Source of the DNA: Streptomyces marispadix | GTDB lineage: Bacteria > Actinomycetota > Actinomycetes > Streptomycetales > Streptomycetaceae | NCBI RefSeq assembly: GCF_022524345.1 | Contig: NZ_JAKWJU010000002.1 | Location: 3,944,501 to 4,008,500 of the forward strand | Length of the DNA: 64,000 nucleotides | Direction of reading: 5' to 3' | Shown: one piece after another, positions 25,360-35,861 of the stretch | How positions within the stretch are numbered: position 1 is the first letter of the stretch | How the letters are laid out: every line of letters begins with the position of its first letter | Position numbers and translations under genes: made by a program | Notes under the pieces: model-generated | What the model was told of the DNA's origin: nothing | What the model saw: the letters and a program-made list of their open reading frames with translations, nothing else | Databases searched by the model: none

Positions 25360-26435
25360 GGTGCAGCCGCGGGCGGCCGGCCGTGGTCGCGCCGCCCGCG
25401 CCGCCGGCGCTGCCTCGGCTCGCGCTTCCGTCCGTGTCGCCGCCGCGGTCGTCACGACCGCGCAGCTCGAAGCGGTGTACGCGTACGGGGGCGCGGTAGC
25501 CGCCGGCGGAGGCCGTCGGCTCGTCCACGCAGAAGGCGACGGTCGACGGCAGCAGCACAGGAGCCTTGAACTCCGCGCGGGCGGTGAGCTGTTCGCTGCC
25601 CGCGGTGGCACCCGTACCGGCGAGGGCGCGGGCGAAGGTCCACATGCCGTGGGCGATATGGCGGGGGAAGCCGAAGAGCTTGGCGGTCAGCGGGTGCAGA
25701 TGGATGGGGTTGCCGTCGCCGGAGGCGCGGGCGTAGCGGCGTCCGAGACCGGACGGCAGGTCCCAGTGCTCGCGGAGCGGCAGCGGTGGCGCGGGGTCTT
25801 CCGGAGGCCGGGTGCCGGGTTGTGCGTGCGTGTGGCTGTCCGTGTCCGCGTCCGCGTTCTTGGGGCGGTGGCGGCAGAGATAGTTGCTTCGCGAGTGCCA
25901 GACGAGCGCTCCTGCCAGCCGGACCTCGGTCACCACGTCGAAGCTGCTGCCGCGCCGGTGGGGCGTCGGGCCCTCCGCGTGTACGGAGATCTCCGGCCGG
26001 TCGCCCGGCCGCAGCGCCCGGTACTGGGTGAGTTCGATGCCGGTGTGTACGAGGCCGAGCACCGGGAACGGGAAGTCGGGCCTCGCCATCAGCTCCATCG
26101 CGAGCGGGAAGCCGAGGATGTGCGGATAGGTGGGCGGCACGGGGGAGCCGGCATCGCGGTTCGGTCCCGGTCCCGGTTCCGGGCCAGCTCTCGGCTCCGG
26201 TCCGATCCCCGGCCCTGGCCGCGCCCGCGTCGCCCGTCGCGCTCCCGTCGGCGAAGCCGCAGACACGCGCGTACGCACGCAGCCGCCTGGCGTCGATGCG
26301 TGCTTCGGGAAGCAGCAGCCGCTCCTCCGGCAGCCGCGCCCCGTCGTAGGGGCCGCGCTTGGAACGTGCGGAGAGCGCGCCGCGCGCCAGCACGACGGAC
26401 AGCCGGGGCGGCGCGCTGAGACGGCGAACGGTCAT
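25328..26435 (-). pseudogene. MaoC-like enoyl-CoA/ACP hydratase with a one-base frameshift
   Basis: The gene should start at ATG 26435, 5 bases after the FabG stop. The first frame gives the N-terminus (MTVRRLSAPPRLSVVLARGA ... ARVCGFADG); the hydratase body (PPTYPHILGFPLAMELM, then the hot-dog motif ASGDGNPIHLHPLTAKLFGF) is in another frame. Shortening the five-G run at 26141-26145 (five C on the coding strand) by one makes it read RLPVPPTYPH and gives 368 residues, the size of two-hot-dog HtdX-type proteins. The lesion may be real or a sequence error. A low-complexity Gly/Thr/Pro stretch precedes it. The predicted reaction is (R)-specific hydration of 2-enoyl thioesters. Confidence 0.8.
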
Positions 26436-26440
26436 CGCGA

Positions 26441-27856
26441 TCACGCTCCCAGCAGGCTCTGGCCGCAGACGCGTACGACCTGGCCGTTGACGGCGGCGGA
26501 GCCGGGCGCCGCGAGCCAGGCGACGGTCTCGGCGACGTCGACCGGAAGGCCGCCCTGGGACTGGGAGTTCATGCGCCTGCCCGCCTCGCGGATGAAGAAG
26601 GGGACCGCGGCCGTCATCTTCGTCTCGATGAAGCCGGGGGCCACGGCGTTGACGGTCACTCCGTGCTCCGCGGCGGCACGTGGCGCGAGGGAGCGCACGA
26701 GGCCGATGATCCCGGCCTTGCTCGCCGCGTAGTTGGTCTGGCCGACGTTGCCCGCGATGCCCGAGATGGAGGCGGTGGCGACGACCCGGCCGGTGCCGCG
26801 CCGCAGCGCGCCCGCCGCCAGCAGGCGGTCCGTCGTGCGCAGGACCGAGGCGAGATTGACCTCCAGCACCTGGTCCCAGCGCTCGGGCTTCATGTTGGCG
26901 AGCCTGCGGTCCCTCGTGATGCCCGCGTTGTGTACGAGCACGTCGAGACCACCCTCGGGCAGGGCCTGGGCGATGCGGTCTCCCGCGTCGTCCGAGGTGA
27001 TGTCCAGCGGCAGCGCGGTGCCGCCCAACGACTCGGCGACACGCGTCAGTTCGGCCTCGGCCTGCGGTACGTCGAGGCAGACGACGTGGGCGCCGTCGCG
27101 TGCCAGCGTCGCCGCGACGGCCTCGCCGATGCCGCGTGCGGAACCGGTGACCAGCGCCGTACGGCCCTGGAGCGGGCCCTGTCGTGAAGCAGTGCCGGAC
27201 CCGGCGGACGCCTCGCCGGATGTGCCGCCGGACGCATCGGCCGGCGCGGGAGCGGCGATCCCGTCGCCGATCTCGATGACTTGCCCGCTGACGTACGCCG
27301 ACCTCGGCGAGAGCAGGAAACGGAGGGTGGACTCGGCGTCCGCCGGGCCCGCTTCGGGCGCCAGGCGCACGAGTTGCACCGTACGGCCGCCGCCGGTCTC
27401 CTTCGCGAGCGAGCGCACGAAGCCCTCCAGCGCCTGCTGTGCGGCGGCCTGATGGTGGTCTTCGGGGTCGGGACGTGCGGCGAGTACCACGATGCGTCCG
27501 CACTCGGCGACCGAACGGACCACCGGGCGAAGGCAGTCGTACACATGGTGCAGTCGCGGTACGTCGCGGACTCCCGTGGCGTCGACGACGACGGCGGCGG
27601 AGCGCGCACGGGGTTCCGCGCCGGTCGTGTCCGTGACGACGGGCAACCCGTTGCCTTCGAGCACGGCGGCGAGTTCCTCGGCGTAACCGGCGCCGTCGCG
27701 CGGCGGGACCGGCGTCAGGTGGAGGATGGGGCCTCCTTCCAGTGCCGGCCGCTCGGCCGTCCAGCGGTGCAGCGGTACGGGACGGGGAAGGCCGAGACGG
27801 CGGGTGAGGAGGCGGCCGGGACGTGTGTTGGTCCAATGCAGATATCGGTCAGCCAT
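26441..27856 (-). CDS. fabG: High-molecular-weight 3-oxoacyl reductase (FabG4 type)
   Basis: The protein is 471 residues, about twice the usual FabG length, as in mycobacterial FabG4. The N-terminal 200 residues form a degenerate Rossmann domain; the C-terminal half is a complete short-chain reductase with TGSARGIGEAVA, NAGITRDRRLANM, the Ser-Tyr-Lys set (ASISGIAGNVGQTNYAASKAG) and PGFIETKMT. It would reduce 3-oxoacyl-CoA or -ACP, in FabG4 with NADH. A GGAGGAA site precedes the ATG at 27856. It is followed by the MaoC gene and divergent from a thiolase gene, the same arrangement as htdX-fabG4-fadA2 in mycobacteria. Confidence 0.88.
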   Translation of the reverse strand: MADRYLHWTNTRPGRLLTRRLGLPRPVPLHRWTAERPALEGGPILHLTPVPPRDGAGYAEELAAVLEGNGLPVVTDTTGAEPRARSAAVVVDATGVRDVPRLHHVYDCLRPVVRSVAECGRIVVLAARPDPEDHHQAAAQQALEGFVRSLAKETGGGRTVQLVRLAPEAGPADAESTLRFLLSPRSAYVSGQVIEIGDGIAAPAPADASGGTSGEASAGSGTASRQGPLQGRTALVTGSARGIGEAVAATLARDGAHVVCLDVPQAEAELTRVAESLGGTALPLDITSDDAGDRIAQALPEGGLDVLVHNAGITRDRRLANMKPERWDQVLEVNLASVLRTTDRLLAAGALRRGTGRVVATASISGIAGNVGQTNYAASKAGIIGLVRSLAPRAAAEHGVTVNAVAPGFIETKMTAAVPFFIREAGRRMNSQSQGGLPVDVAETVAWLAAPGSAAVNGQVVRVCGQSLLGA

Positions 27857-27883
27857 TCCCTGATTCCTCCGGCTCGCGTAAAT

Positions 27884-27897
27884 TTACTTCCGAGTAA
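27884..27897. promoter_or_regulatory. Inverted repeat TTACT-TCCG-AGTAA in the fabG/fadA divergent promoter
   Basis: A perfect 5-bp inverted repeat with a 4-base centre lies in the 72-base gap between the divergent fabG and fadA genes. It overlaps the palindrome GTAAATTTAC (27878-27887) and is followed by another TTACT (27900-27904). TACTTT at 27901-27906 could be the -10 box of fadA. The layout fits a TetR-type acyl-CoA-responsive operator controlling both directions. Confidence 0.6.
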
Positions 27898-27928
27898 GGT
27901 TACTTTCAGGTCAGGAGTCTGGTCGAGG

Positions 27929-29236
27929 ATGAGTTCCAGCGACCTCACAAGTTCCCGCACCACGCGCCGCGTTGCCGTCATCGGCGGCAGCCGCATCCCC
28001 TTCGCACGCTCCGACGGACCGTACGCGACCTGCTCGAACCAGGAGATGCTCTCGGCCGCGCTCGACGGGCTGGTGGAGCGGTTCGAGCTGACGGGCGAAC
28101 GGGGGCGCGGCGTCGGCGAGTTCGTGGCCGGTGCCGTGCTCAAGCACAGCCGGGACTTCAACCTCGCGCGGGAGACCGTGCTCGGCTCCCGGCTCGATCC
28201 GCGTACACCCGCCTACGACGTACAGCAGGCCTGCGGCACCGGACTTCAGGCGGTCATCGCCGTCGCCAACAAGATCGCGCTCGGAATGCTCGACGCGGGC
28301 ATCGCGGGCGGCGCCGACACCGCCAGCGACGCGCCCCTCGGCGTCAACGACGAGCTGCGGCGCATCCTCCTCGCGGCACGCAGGGCCAAGACGCTGAAGG
28401 AGCGTGCCAAGGAGATCGCGCGGGTGCGCCCACGCCACCTCGTGCCCGAGATCCCGCGCAACGCCGAGCCCCGCACCGGTCTTTCGATGGGCGAGCACGC
28501 CGCCCGCACGGCACGCGAGTGGAACATCGGCAGGCACGAGCAGGACGTCCTCGCCGCCGCCAGCCACCGCAACCTCGCCACCGCCTACGACAGCGGCTTC
28601 CTGCACGACCTCGTCGTACCGTTCCGCGGCCTGGCCCGCGACCAGAACCTGCGGCCCGGCACCTCCGTGCAGAAACTCGGCGAACTCAAGCCGGTCTTCG
28701 GCACGGACCAGCCCGACGCGACGATGACGCCCGGCAACTCCACGCCGCTCACCGACGGCGCCGCGACCGTGCTGCTCGCGAGCGAGGAGTGGGCCGAGCG
28801 GCACGGGCTGGAGCCGCTGGCCTATCTGTCCACGTACGAGACGGGCGCGGTGAGCTTCTACGAGGAGGACGGGCGGCCGGGGGAGGACGGGCTGCTGATG
28901 GCGCCCGCCTACGCCGTGCCGCGGATGCTGGAGCGGGCCGGGCTCGGCATCGAGGACTTCGAACTCTTCGAGATCCACGAGGCGTTCGCCTCCCAGGTGC
29001 TGGCGACCCTCGCAGCGTGGGAGAAGCGGGGGCTCGCGCCCGTGGACCGCGAACGTCTCAACGTCGCCGGGTCGTCGCTGGCGACCGGCCATCCCTTCGC
29101 CGCCACCGGGGCGCGGATCGTCGCCACCCTCGCCAAGCTCCTCGCCCAGCGCGACGCACAGGCCGGAGCGAAGGGGCTGATCTCCATCTGCGCGGCGGGG
29201 GGCCAGGGGGTGACCGCCGTACTGGAGAGGGCCTGA
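27929..29236 (+). CDS. fadA: Acetyl-CoA C-acyltransferase (thiolase, FadA2-like)
   Basis: The 435-residue thiolase has the acylated Cys in QQACGTGLQAVIAV, the His in FEIHEAFASQ, the GHPFAATGARIV loop and a terminal CAAGGQGVTAVLE with the second catalytic Cys. It cleaves 3-oxoacyl-CoA in beta-oxidation or runs the reverse condensation. I chose ATG 27929, behind CAGGAG, because the conserved start VAVIGGSRIPFARS follows soon after; the frame is open far upstream but that stretch belongs to the opposite-strand fabG. It is divergent from fabG/MaoC and followed by an acyl-CoA ligase gene 222 bases downstream. Confidence 0.9.
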   Translation: MSSSDLTSSRTTRRVAVIGGSRIPFARSDGPYATCSNQEMLSAALDGLVERFELTGERGRGVGEFVAGAVLKHSRDFNLARETVLGSRLDPRTPAYDVQQACGTGLQAVIAVANKIALGMLDAGIAGGADTASDAPLGVNDELRRILLAARRAKTLKERAKEIARVRPRHLVPEIPRNAEPRTGLSMGEHAARTAREWNIGRHEQDVLAAASHRNLATAYDSGFLHDLVVPFRGLARDQNLRPGTSVQKLGELKPVFGTDQPDATMTPGNSTPLTDGAATVLLASEEWAERHGLEPLAYLSTYETGAVSFYEEDGRPGEDGLLMAPAYAVPRMLERAGLGIEDFELFEIHEAFASQVLATLAAWEKRGLAPVDRERLNVAGSSLATGHPFAATGARIVATLAKLLAQRDAQAGAKGLISICAAGGQGVTAVLERA

Positions 29237-29458
29237 CGGACGCGGGCACCCGGCTCCGGCACCCCGAGTGCGGCATCCGGTGCCCGCCACCCGTAGCCCT
29301 GGCCGAGCTGCTCCGCCGGGCCCGGCTCTGCTCTTCCCGCCCGAACCGACACCGTCCGAACCGACACCGTTCGAACCCACGCCGACTGATACGACCACGA
29401 CTCATACGACCACCCGCCACGCCGAACACAAGAGGTACCTCACGAACAGGAGCCGCTC

Positions 29459-31387
<1,929 letters not shown>

Positions 31388-31679
31388 GGCGCTCGGGGCG
31401 CGGGAAGCGGGGCGGCGCGGGCGCGGGTGCGTACCGGTGCCTGCGTCGGGCCGCCGCCGCTCCGGTGCTCGGTGCTCCCGTGCTTGGTGGCCGTGGCTTG
31501 TCCGTGGGCCCGTGGCCGTGGGCCCCGTGCCCGTGGCCTGGGGCGGGGCGCCGAGTACCGGCAAGTTCCCGTCCAGTTGGGGAGATATTGCCAAGGCGCC
31601 TTCGTATGCGCTCAGTTGTGGTCCGATGCCGTTGCGCGACGACAGGGTTCGTGCGGGAAGCAGCGGCGGGAGCAAGAAT
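31388..31679. other. Gap before the radical SAM gene
   Basis: About 290 bases of extremely GC-rich, GTGGCC/GTGCCC-repetitive sequence. The maturase frame is open back to a GTG at 31437 and contains an ATG at 31626, but neither has a good ribosome site and the encoded residues look non-conserved. The promoter is probably here; I could not identify it. Confidence 0.4.
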
Positions 31680-33035
31680 TTGAACAAGACCGGGGACGTG
31701 TTCGCCATCCCCCTGGAGGACGAGGCGTACCTGGTGTACGCACCGCTGCACGGAACGGCCTTCGCCGCCAGCAAGGGCATGGCGGCGCAGCTTCCGGGCG
31801 TGCTGGCGGGCGGGGGCGGCGACGAGAGCGTGGTCGCGTTCGCACGCGAGGCGGGGCTGCTGGGCGAGCCCCCGTCGCCGGTCACACGCCGGGAGGGCGA
31901 GCCGTCGCCGACCGAGGTGACGCTCTTCCTCACGACGGCGTGCAATCTGCGCTGCACCTACTGCTACGCCTCCGCCGGTGACGCCCCCGCCACGTATATG
32001 ACGATGGAAGTGGCCAAGCAGGGCATCGACTTCGTCATCGACAACGCCAGGCGGCAGGGCGCCCCGTTCGCCGGGGTCAACTACCACGGCGGCGGCGAGC
32101 CCAGCGTCCACTGGAACCTCATGACGGAGTCGCTGGCCTACGCACGTGAGCAGGCGGGCGATCTGGAGGTCATCGCGGCGTCTGCGGGCAACGGCGTCTT
32201 CAGCGACCGGCAGATCGACTGGATGATCGGCAACCTCAACGGCGGGATGAGCCTGTCCTTCGACGGGCTGCCCGAGGCGCACGACAAGCACAGGCCGACG
32301 GTGCGGGGCACGGGCTCCAGCTCACGCGTGATGCACACGATGCGGCGCTTCACCGAGGCCGGATATCCGTACGCGGTGCGGCTGACCGTCACCGCCGAGC
32401 AGATCCCGCTGCTGCCGGACTCCATCGAGTTCGTACTGTCGAACTTCACGCCGAAGCGCGTACAGGTCGAGCCCGCCTACCAGTTGGGGCGGCACGAGGG
32501 CGAACCGGACGCCGAGACAGAGGACTTCATCGCCGCCTACCGCGAGGCACAGGCCCGTGCCGCCCGCTTCGGGCACGAACTGGTCTACAGCGCGGCCCGG
32601 GTGGGGACGCTCACCAACCACTTCTGCGGCGTCACCCAGGACAACTTCTGCCTCAGCCCCTCGGGAGGGGTGTCGGCCTGCTTCGAGGCGTTCTCCGAGG
32701 ACAACGAGTTCGCGGACGTCTTCTTCTACGGATCGTCCGGGCCGGACGGCTACACCTTCGACATGGACGCGCTGGAGCGGCTGCGCGGGCTCGGCGTCGA
32801 GCAGCGGTCCTTCTGCGACGGGTGCTTCGCCAAGTGGAACTGCGCGGGCGACTGCTACCACAAGTCGCTGGCGGCCAACGGGCGTGGCGAGTTCGCCGGT
32901 TCGCAGCGCTGCCACATCACCCGTGAGCTGGTGAAAGACCAGCTCCTCACCCGTATCGCCGGGTCGGGCGGCCTCATCTGGCGCGACCGCCGGAGCGGCG
33001 ACGACTGCTCAGTCCACGGAGGCCGCGGTGAATGA
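31680..33035 (+). CDS. Radical SAM/SPASM peptide- or protein-modifying maturase
   Basis: From TTG 31680, which follows GGGAG by 7 bases, the protein has 451 residues and opens with NKTGDVFAIPLEDEAYLVYA, a start I would expect for this kind of maturase; ATG 31626 or GTG 31437 would only add low-complexity residues. The radical SAM cluster motif is CNLRCTYC (Cys 88, 92, 95). The SPASM region runs from about residue 316 (FCGVTQDNFCLSPSGGVSAC) through FCDGCFAKWNCAGDC (from about 379) to the last Cys in QRCHIT, enough for two auxiliary Fe-S clusters. SPASM maturases usually make C-C, C-S or related crosslinks in a ribosomally made substrate. The stop overlaps the next gene by 8 bases, so that Tat lipoprotein is the obvious substrate candidate. 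Confidence 0.85.
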   Translation: MNKTGDVFAIPLEDEAYLVYAPLHGTAFAASKGMAAQLPGVLAGGGGDESVVAFAREAGLLGEPPSPVTRREGEPSPTEVTLFLTTACNLRCTYCYASAGDAPATYMTMEVAKQGIDFVIDNARRQGAPFAGVNYHGGGEPSVHWNLMTESLAYAREQAGDLEVIAASAGNGVFSDRQIDWMIGNLNGGMSLSFDGLPEAHDKHRPTVRGTGSSSRVMHTMRRFTEAGYPYAVRLTVTAEQIPLLPDSIEFVLSNFTPKRVQVEPAYQLGRHEGEPDAETEDFIAAYREAQARAARFGHELVYSAARVGTLTNHFCGVTQDNFCLSPSGGVSACFEAFSEDNEFADVFFYGSSGPDGYTFDMDALERLRGLGVEQRSFCDGCFAKWNCAGDCYHKSLAANGRGEFAGSQRCHITRELVKDQLLTRIAGSGGLIWRDRRSGDDCSVHGGRGE

Positions 33036-34032
33036 CGTCATGCTGCCCTGGCCGGAGCCGAGGCGCCCCCGTGAGGACGGGGAGTCCCGTACGGACGGGG
33101 AGTCCCGTAAGGACGGGTCCGGGCGGGGCGGGTCCGGTCGTGACCGGTCCGGGAAGGCGCAGGCCGCTCCGCGCTACGAGATCCAGCGGGTGAACGCCGA
33201 CGGTTCCACCGGTCCCGTCGAGGTGCTGCCCATCACCAGTCCGCCGTGGGCGGCGAAGTCCGGGCGGCGCGGCTTCCTCGGCGCCGGCATCGCCTCGTCG
33301 GTCGCGGCTGCGCTGCTGCTCAGCGGATGTGACGACGACGATCCCGAGTCCCCGCTGTCCCCGTCTCCCAGCGGCTACGGGACCGAGTCGCCCACCCCCT
33401 CGGACACGCCCTCCTACCCCACTCCCAGCGACCCGTACCCGTCGAGCAGCTACCCGGAGGCGCCCACGGACCTGCCGACGTATCCGACGGAGACCGAGTC
33501 GCCCGGCGGCAGTTACCCCGACCCGGCCGACCCGACCTACGGCAGTACGAGCGGCAGCACCTACGGCGGCACCAGTTCGGGCTCGTACGGCGGCAGCACG
33601 GGAGGCACGATCTGCACCTGCAACAAGGTGTGCACATGCATCCCCGTCTGCCAGGCGCACGAGCTGCTGAACCCGGACCCGGTCGTGCGGAGGATGGCCG
33701 AGACGGTCCTCGTCGCCATGGGCACGTGCCAGCTCCCGTATATGCGCTGGGCGGCAGGCGAGGCACGTCCCCCGCTGCGCAGGCGGATAGAAGGGCTCAT
33801 CGCCGAGTTGTGCGCCGGGCGCAGGCTGGAGTCCCGCGATCTGGACGATCCGGGCTGCGAGCGCTACGTGACCTCCGGCGATCCCGTCGTCGCGCTGATG
33901 GCGGCGCAGTTCCTTTCGCTGCGTGCGCTGCGCGGTGCGGGGCTCAGCGGGGAGCCGGCCCGGCGGGCGGCCAAGGCGCTGAACGCGGGGTGTGCCCTTC
34001 ATCTGGAACGTGCGCCTGCCTGGAGCCGCTGA
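33028..34032 (+). CDS. Tat-exported lipoprotein with CxCx3CxCx3C motif, candidate substrate of the maturase
   Basis: GTG 33028 follows GGAGG by 5 bases and lies inside the maturase gene end, so the two are translationally coupled. The 334-residue product has a hydrophilic N-region of 79 residues with a conserved-looking segment (APRYEIQRVNADGSTGPVEV), a twin-arginine signal (SGRRGFLGAG, Arg80-Arg81), and a lipobox LLLSGC with Cys101. A Ser/Thr/Pro/Tyr/Gly linker of about 90 residues follows. Then comes TICTCNKVCTCIPVCQ with Cys at 196, 198, 202, 204 and 208, and a helical C-terminal domain of about 120 residues with four further Cys. I do not recognise the family. Tat export of a protein modified in the cytoplasm would make sense. 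Confidence 0.75.
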   Translation: MNDVMLPWPEPRRPREDGESRTDGESRKDGSGRGGSGRDRSGKAQAAPRYEIQRVNADGSTGPVEVLPITSPPWAAKSGRRGFLGAGIASSVAAALLLSGCDDDDPESPLSPSPSGYGTESPTPSDTPSYPTPSDPYPSSSYPEAPTDLPTYPTETESPGGSYPDPADPTYGSTSGSTYGGTSSGSYGGSTGGTICTCNKVCTCIPVCQAHELLNPDPVVRRMAETVLVAMGTCQLPYMRWAAGEARPPLRRRIEGLIAELCAGRRLESRDLDDPGCERYVTSGDPVVALMAAQFLSLRALRGAGLSGEPARRAAKALNAGCALHLERAPAWSR

Positions 34033-34248
34033 ACGGGCCCGGCGGTCAAGTCCCGTTCGGGCGGCCGAAGTCCGCGGTGTTTCCTGCGTGTGCCACCACC
34101 ACCACGCTGCCCGGCTCCGCCCGGACTCCGACGACGCGCGATGGTCCATGCGGTCGTCGGAGTCGGCGGCGGGGCCGGATCACCGGTGCGGCTGAGGCCG
34201 TCGGAGGTCGGGCGCTCGGTCGCTGCGCTCAACCACGTTCTCAGCCTC

Positions 34249-34379
34249 GTGCTCGATCACGGTGCTCAACCACCGTGCTGAATCACGGTGTTCGGTTGTT
34301 CAGTCGCCGTTGCTCGCTCGCCGTTGCTCGCTCGCCGTGCTCGATCACGGTGCTCGATCACCGTGCTCGATCACCGTGC
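34249..34379. repeat. Degenerate 12-bp tandem repeats able to form hairpins
   Basis: Variants of GTGCTCGATCAC (also CTCAACCACGT, TGAATCACGGT, TTGCTCGCTCGCC) fill the gap between the lipoprotein gene and the opposing lipase gene. Some units are mutually complementary: CACGGTG at 34346-34352 pairs with CACCGTG at 34359-34365. The array may act as the terminator for both convergent genes. The rest of the 347-base gap holds nothing I can identify. Confidence 0.55.
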
Positions 34380-35591
34380 TCAGCCACCGCAGTCGCCCTG
34401 CGTCGGCTCACCCTTGAAGCGGTCGGAGAGCCAGTTCATCGCGGGGATCGAGGCGAGGATCGCAGTGCCCGCGTGCGGTGCGAGCGGGAAGCTCGTCCAC
34501 TCGACGGTGTTGCCTTTCGCGCACCAGTCGGCGCGTAGCTGCTTCCCTACGTCGTACGGAATGATCTCGTCGGCCTCACCGTGGTACAGGTACACGGGCG
34601 CACCCGGTGCCTTGGTGCCGAGCTTGTCCTCGGCGAGGCGCTGCTGCCAGTCGGGCTGGTCGTTGGGGTCCTTGGTCGTGACGTCCTCGACGGACTTGTT
34701 CGCGCCCGCCTCCGACGCCTCGGCGAGACAGCCGTCCTTCATGATCTGCGTGATGCGCTTGCCCTCGTCGTTGAGGTAGCCGTCCAGGCCGAGTTCGGGG
34801 AACGCGGCGTCGTGGCCGATCGCGGACATCAGCACCAGGCCCGCCTCCTCGTCGCCGTCGTTGTACTCTGCGACCTTCGGCAGATCGGCCGGGACACCGC
34901 CGCTCGCCGTGCCCTTGACCTGGAGTTCCGGCGCGTAGGTTCCGGCGAGTTCGGCCGCCCAGCCGCTGGCCTGGCCGCCCTGCGAGTAGCCCATGATGCC
35001 GACGGGGGAGTCCTCGGTGACGCCCTTCTCCTGTGCGCCGGGCAGTCGTTGGGCGGCGCGTGCCGCGTCGAGCACGGCGGTGCCGGCGGCACGTCCGACG
35101 GTGTAGGTGTGCGTGCCCGGCGTGCCCAGCCCCTCGTAGTCGGTGACGGCGACGGCCCAGCCGCGCAGCAGCGCACCCTCGATCAGCGGCGCCTCCTTGG
35201 TCTTGCCCACGGGGAAGTTCGCCGACGGCGCGCACTTGTCGGCGATGCCGACGGTGCCGACCGCGTACGTCAGCAGTGGCCTCGGCCCTTCGCGGTCGTC
35301 CTTGGGCACGAGGACCGTGCCCGAGACGGTGTTGGACTTCCCTTTCGCATCCGTCGAGTTGTACTGGATCTTCCAGGCGTGGGTGGGGAGGGATACGCCG
35401 GGGAACACCTGGAAGTCGGTCGGTTCGGCGCTGACGACGTCACCGGGCTGCGCGGCCTTGGGGGTGCCCGCGTTCGCGGGGGAGGCCAGCGCTGCGGAAA
35501 AGCACAAGGCGGTCACCGCGATTGTTGCGGTGACCGCCTTGCTACGGACTTTTCCAGTACGGGGGCGTCTTCTTCGAATGGGGATGCGCAT
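34380..35591 (-). CDS. Secreted lipase (secretory LIP family, alpha/beta hydrolase)
   Basis: The 403-residue protein begins with a basic, then hydrophobic signal peptide (SKAVTATIAVTALCFSAALA, cleavage probably after SPANA). The alpha/beta-hydrolase triad is visible: nucleophile in GIMGYSQGGQAS, acid in YHGEADEIIPY and His in LAPHAGTA. The arrangement is that of the secretory lipase family that includes Candida antarctica lipase A-like enzymes. Extracellular ester or lipid hydrolysis is expected; the substrate is unknown. GGGAG precedes the ATG. An 18-bp palindrome lies 47 bases upstream of the start. Confidence 0.85.
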   Translation of the reverse strand: MRIPIRRRRPRTGKVRSKAVTATIAVTALCFSAALASPANAGTPKAAQPGDVVSAEPTDFQVFPGVSLPTHAWKIQYNSTDAKGKSNTVSGTVLVPKDDREGPRPLLTYAVGTVGIADKCAPSANFPVGKTKEAPLIEGALLRGWAVAVTDYEGLGTPGTHTYTVGRAAGTAVLDAARAAQRLPGAQEKGVTEDSPVGIMGYSQGGQASGWAAELAGTYAPELQVKGTASGGVPADLPKVAEYNDGDEEAGLVLMSAIGHDAAFPELGLDGYLNDEGKRITQIMKDGCLAEASEAGANKSVEDVTTKDPNDQPDWQQRLAEDKLGTKAPGAPVYLYHGEADEIIPYDVGKQLRADWCAKGNTVEWTSFPLAPHAGTAILASIPAMNWLSDRFKGEPTQGDCGG

Positions 35592-35637
35592 GGGGGGTCT
35601 CCCAACGATTCGGAATGCTGGGCTCGTTGGGTGGAAC

Positions 35638-35655
35638 GTACTGACGCGTCAGTAC
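35638..35655. promoter_or_regulatory. 18-bp perfect palindrome upstream of the lipase gene
   Basis: GTACTGACGCGTCAGTAC reads the same on both strands. It lies 47 bases before the lipase start codon, where a repressor site would block the promoter. Its form suits a TetR-type operator. The rest of the 270-base gap up to the dioxygenase gene contains nothing I can assign. Confidence 0.6.
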
Positions 35656-35861
35656 CCCGTGAAGGGGTCGCGCCGTAAGTGTGCATGCACGGCACAACAA
35701 CGGCGGCCGACCTGCCCCTCGGCGGCCTTCCCCGGGCGCGGGCATGGGCGCACACGCACAGGCGTACGCGTGCAGGCGTACATGCCCCGGGAGCCGTACG
35801 GGGACGGCAGCGAAACCCGGTGCCGCTGCCGGGAGTCCGTCCCCGTAGGGCTCGTGACGGC

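Noticed and set aside
34249..34379. CRISPR-like array
   Set aside because: Units are only 12 bp, degenerate and without spacers of constant length; no cas genes in the window.
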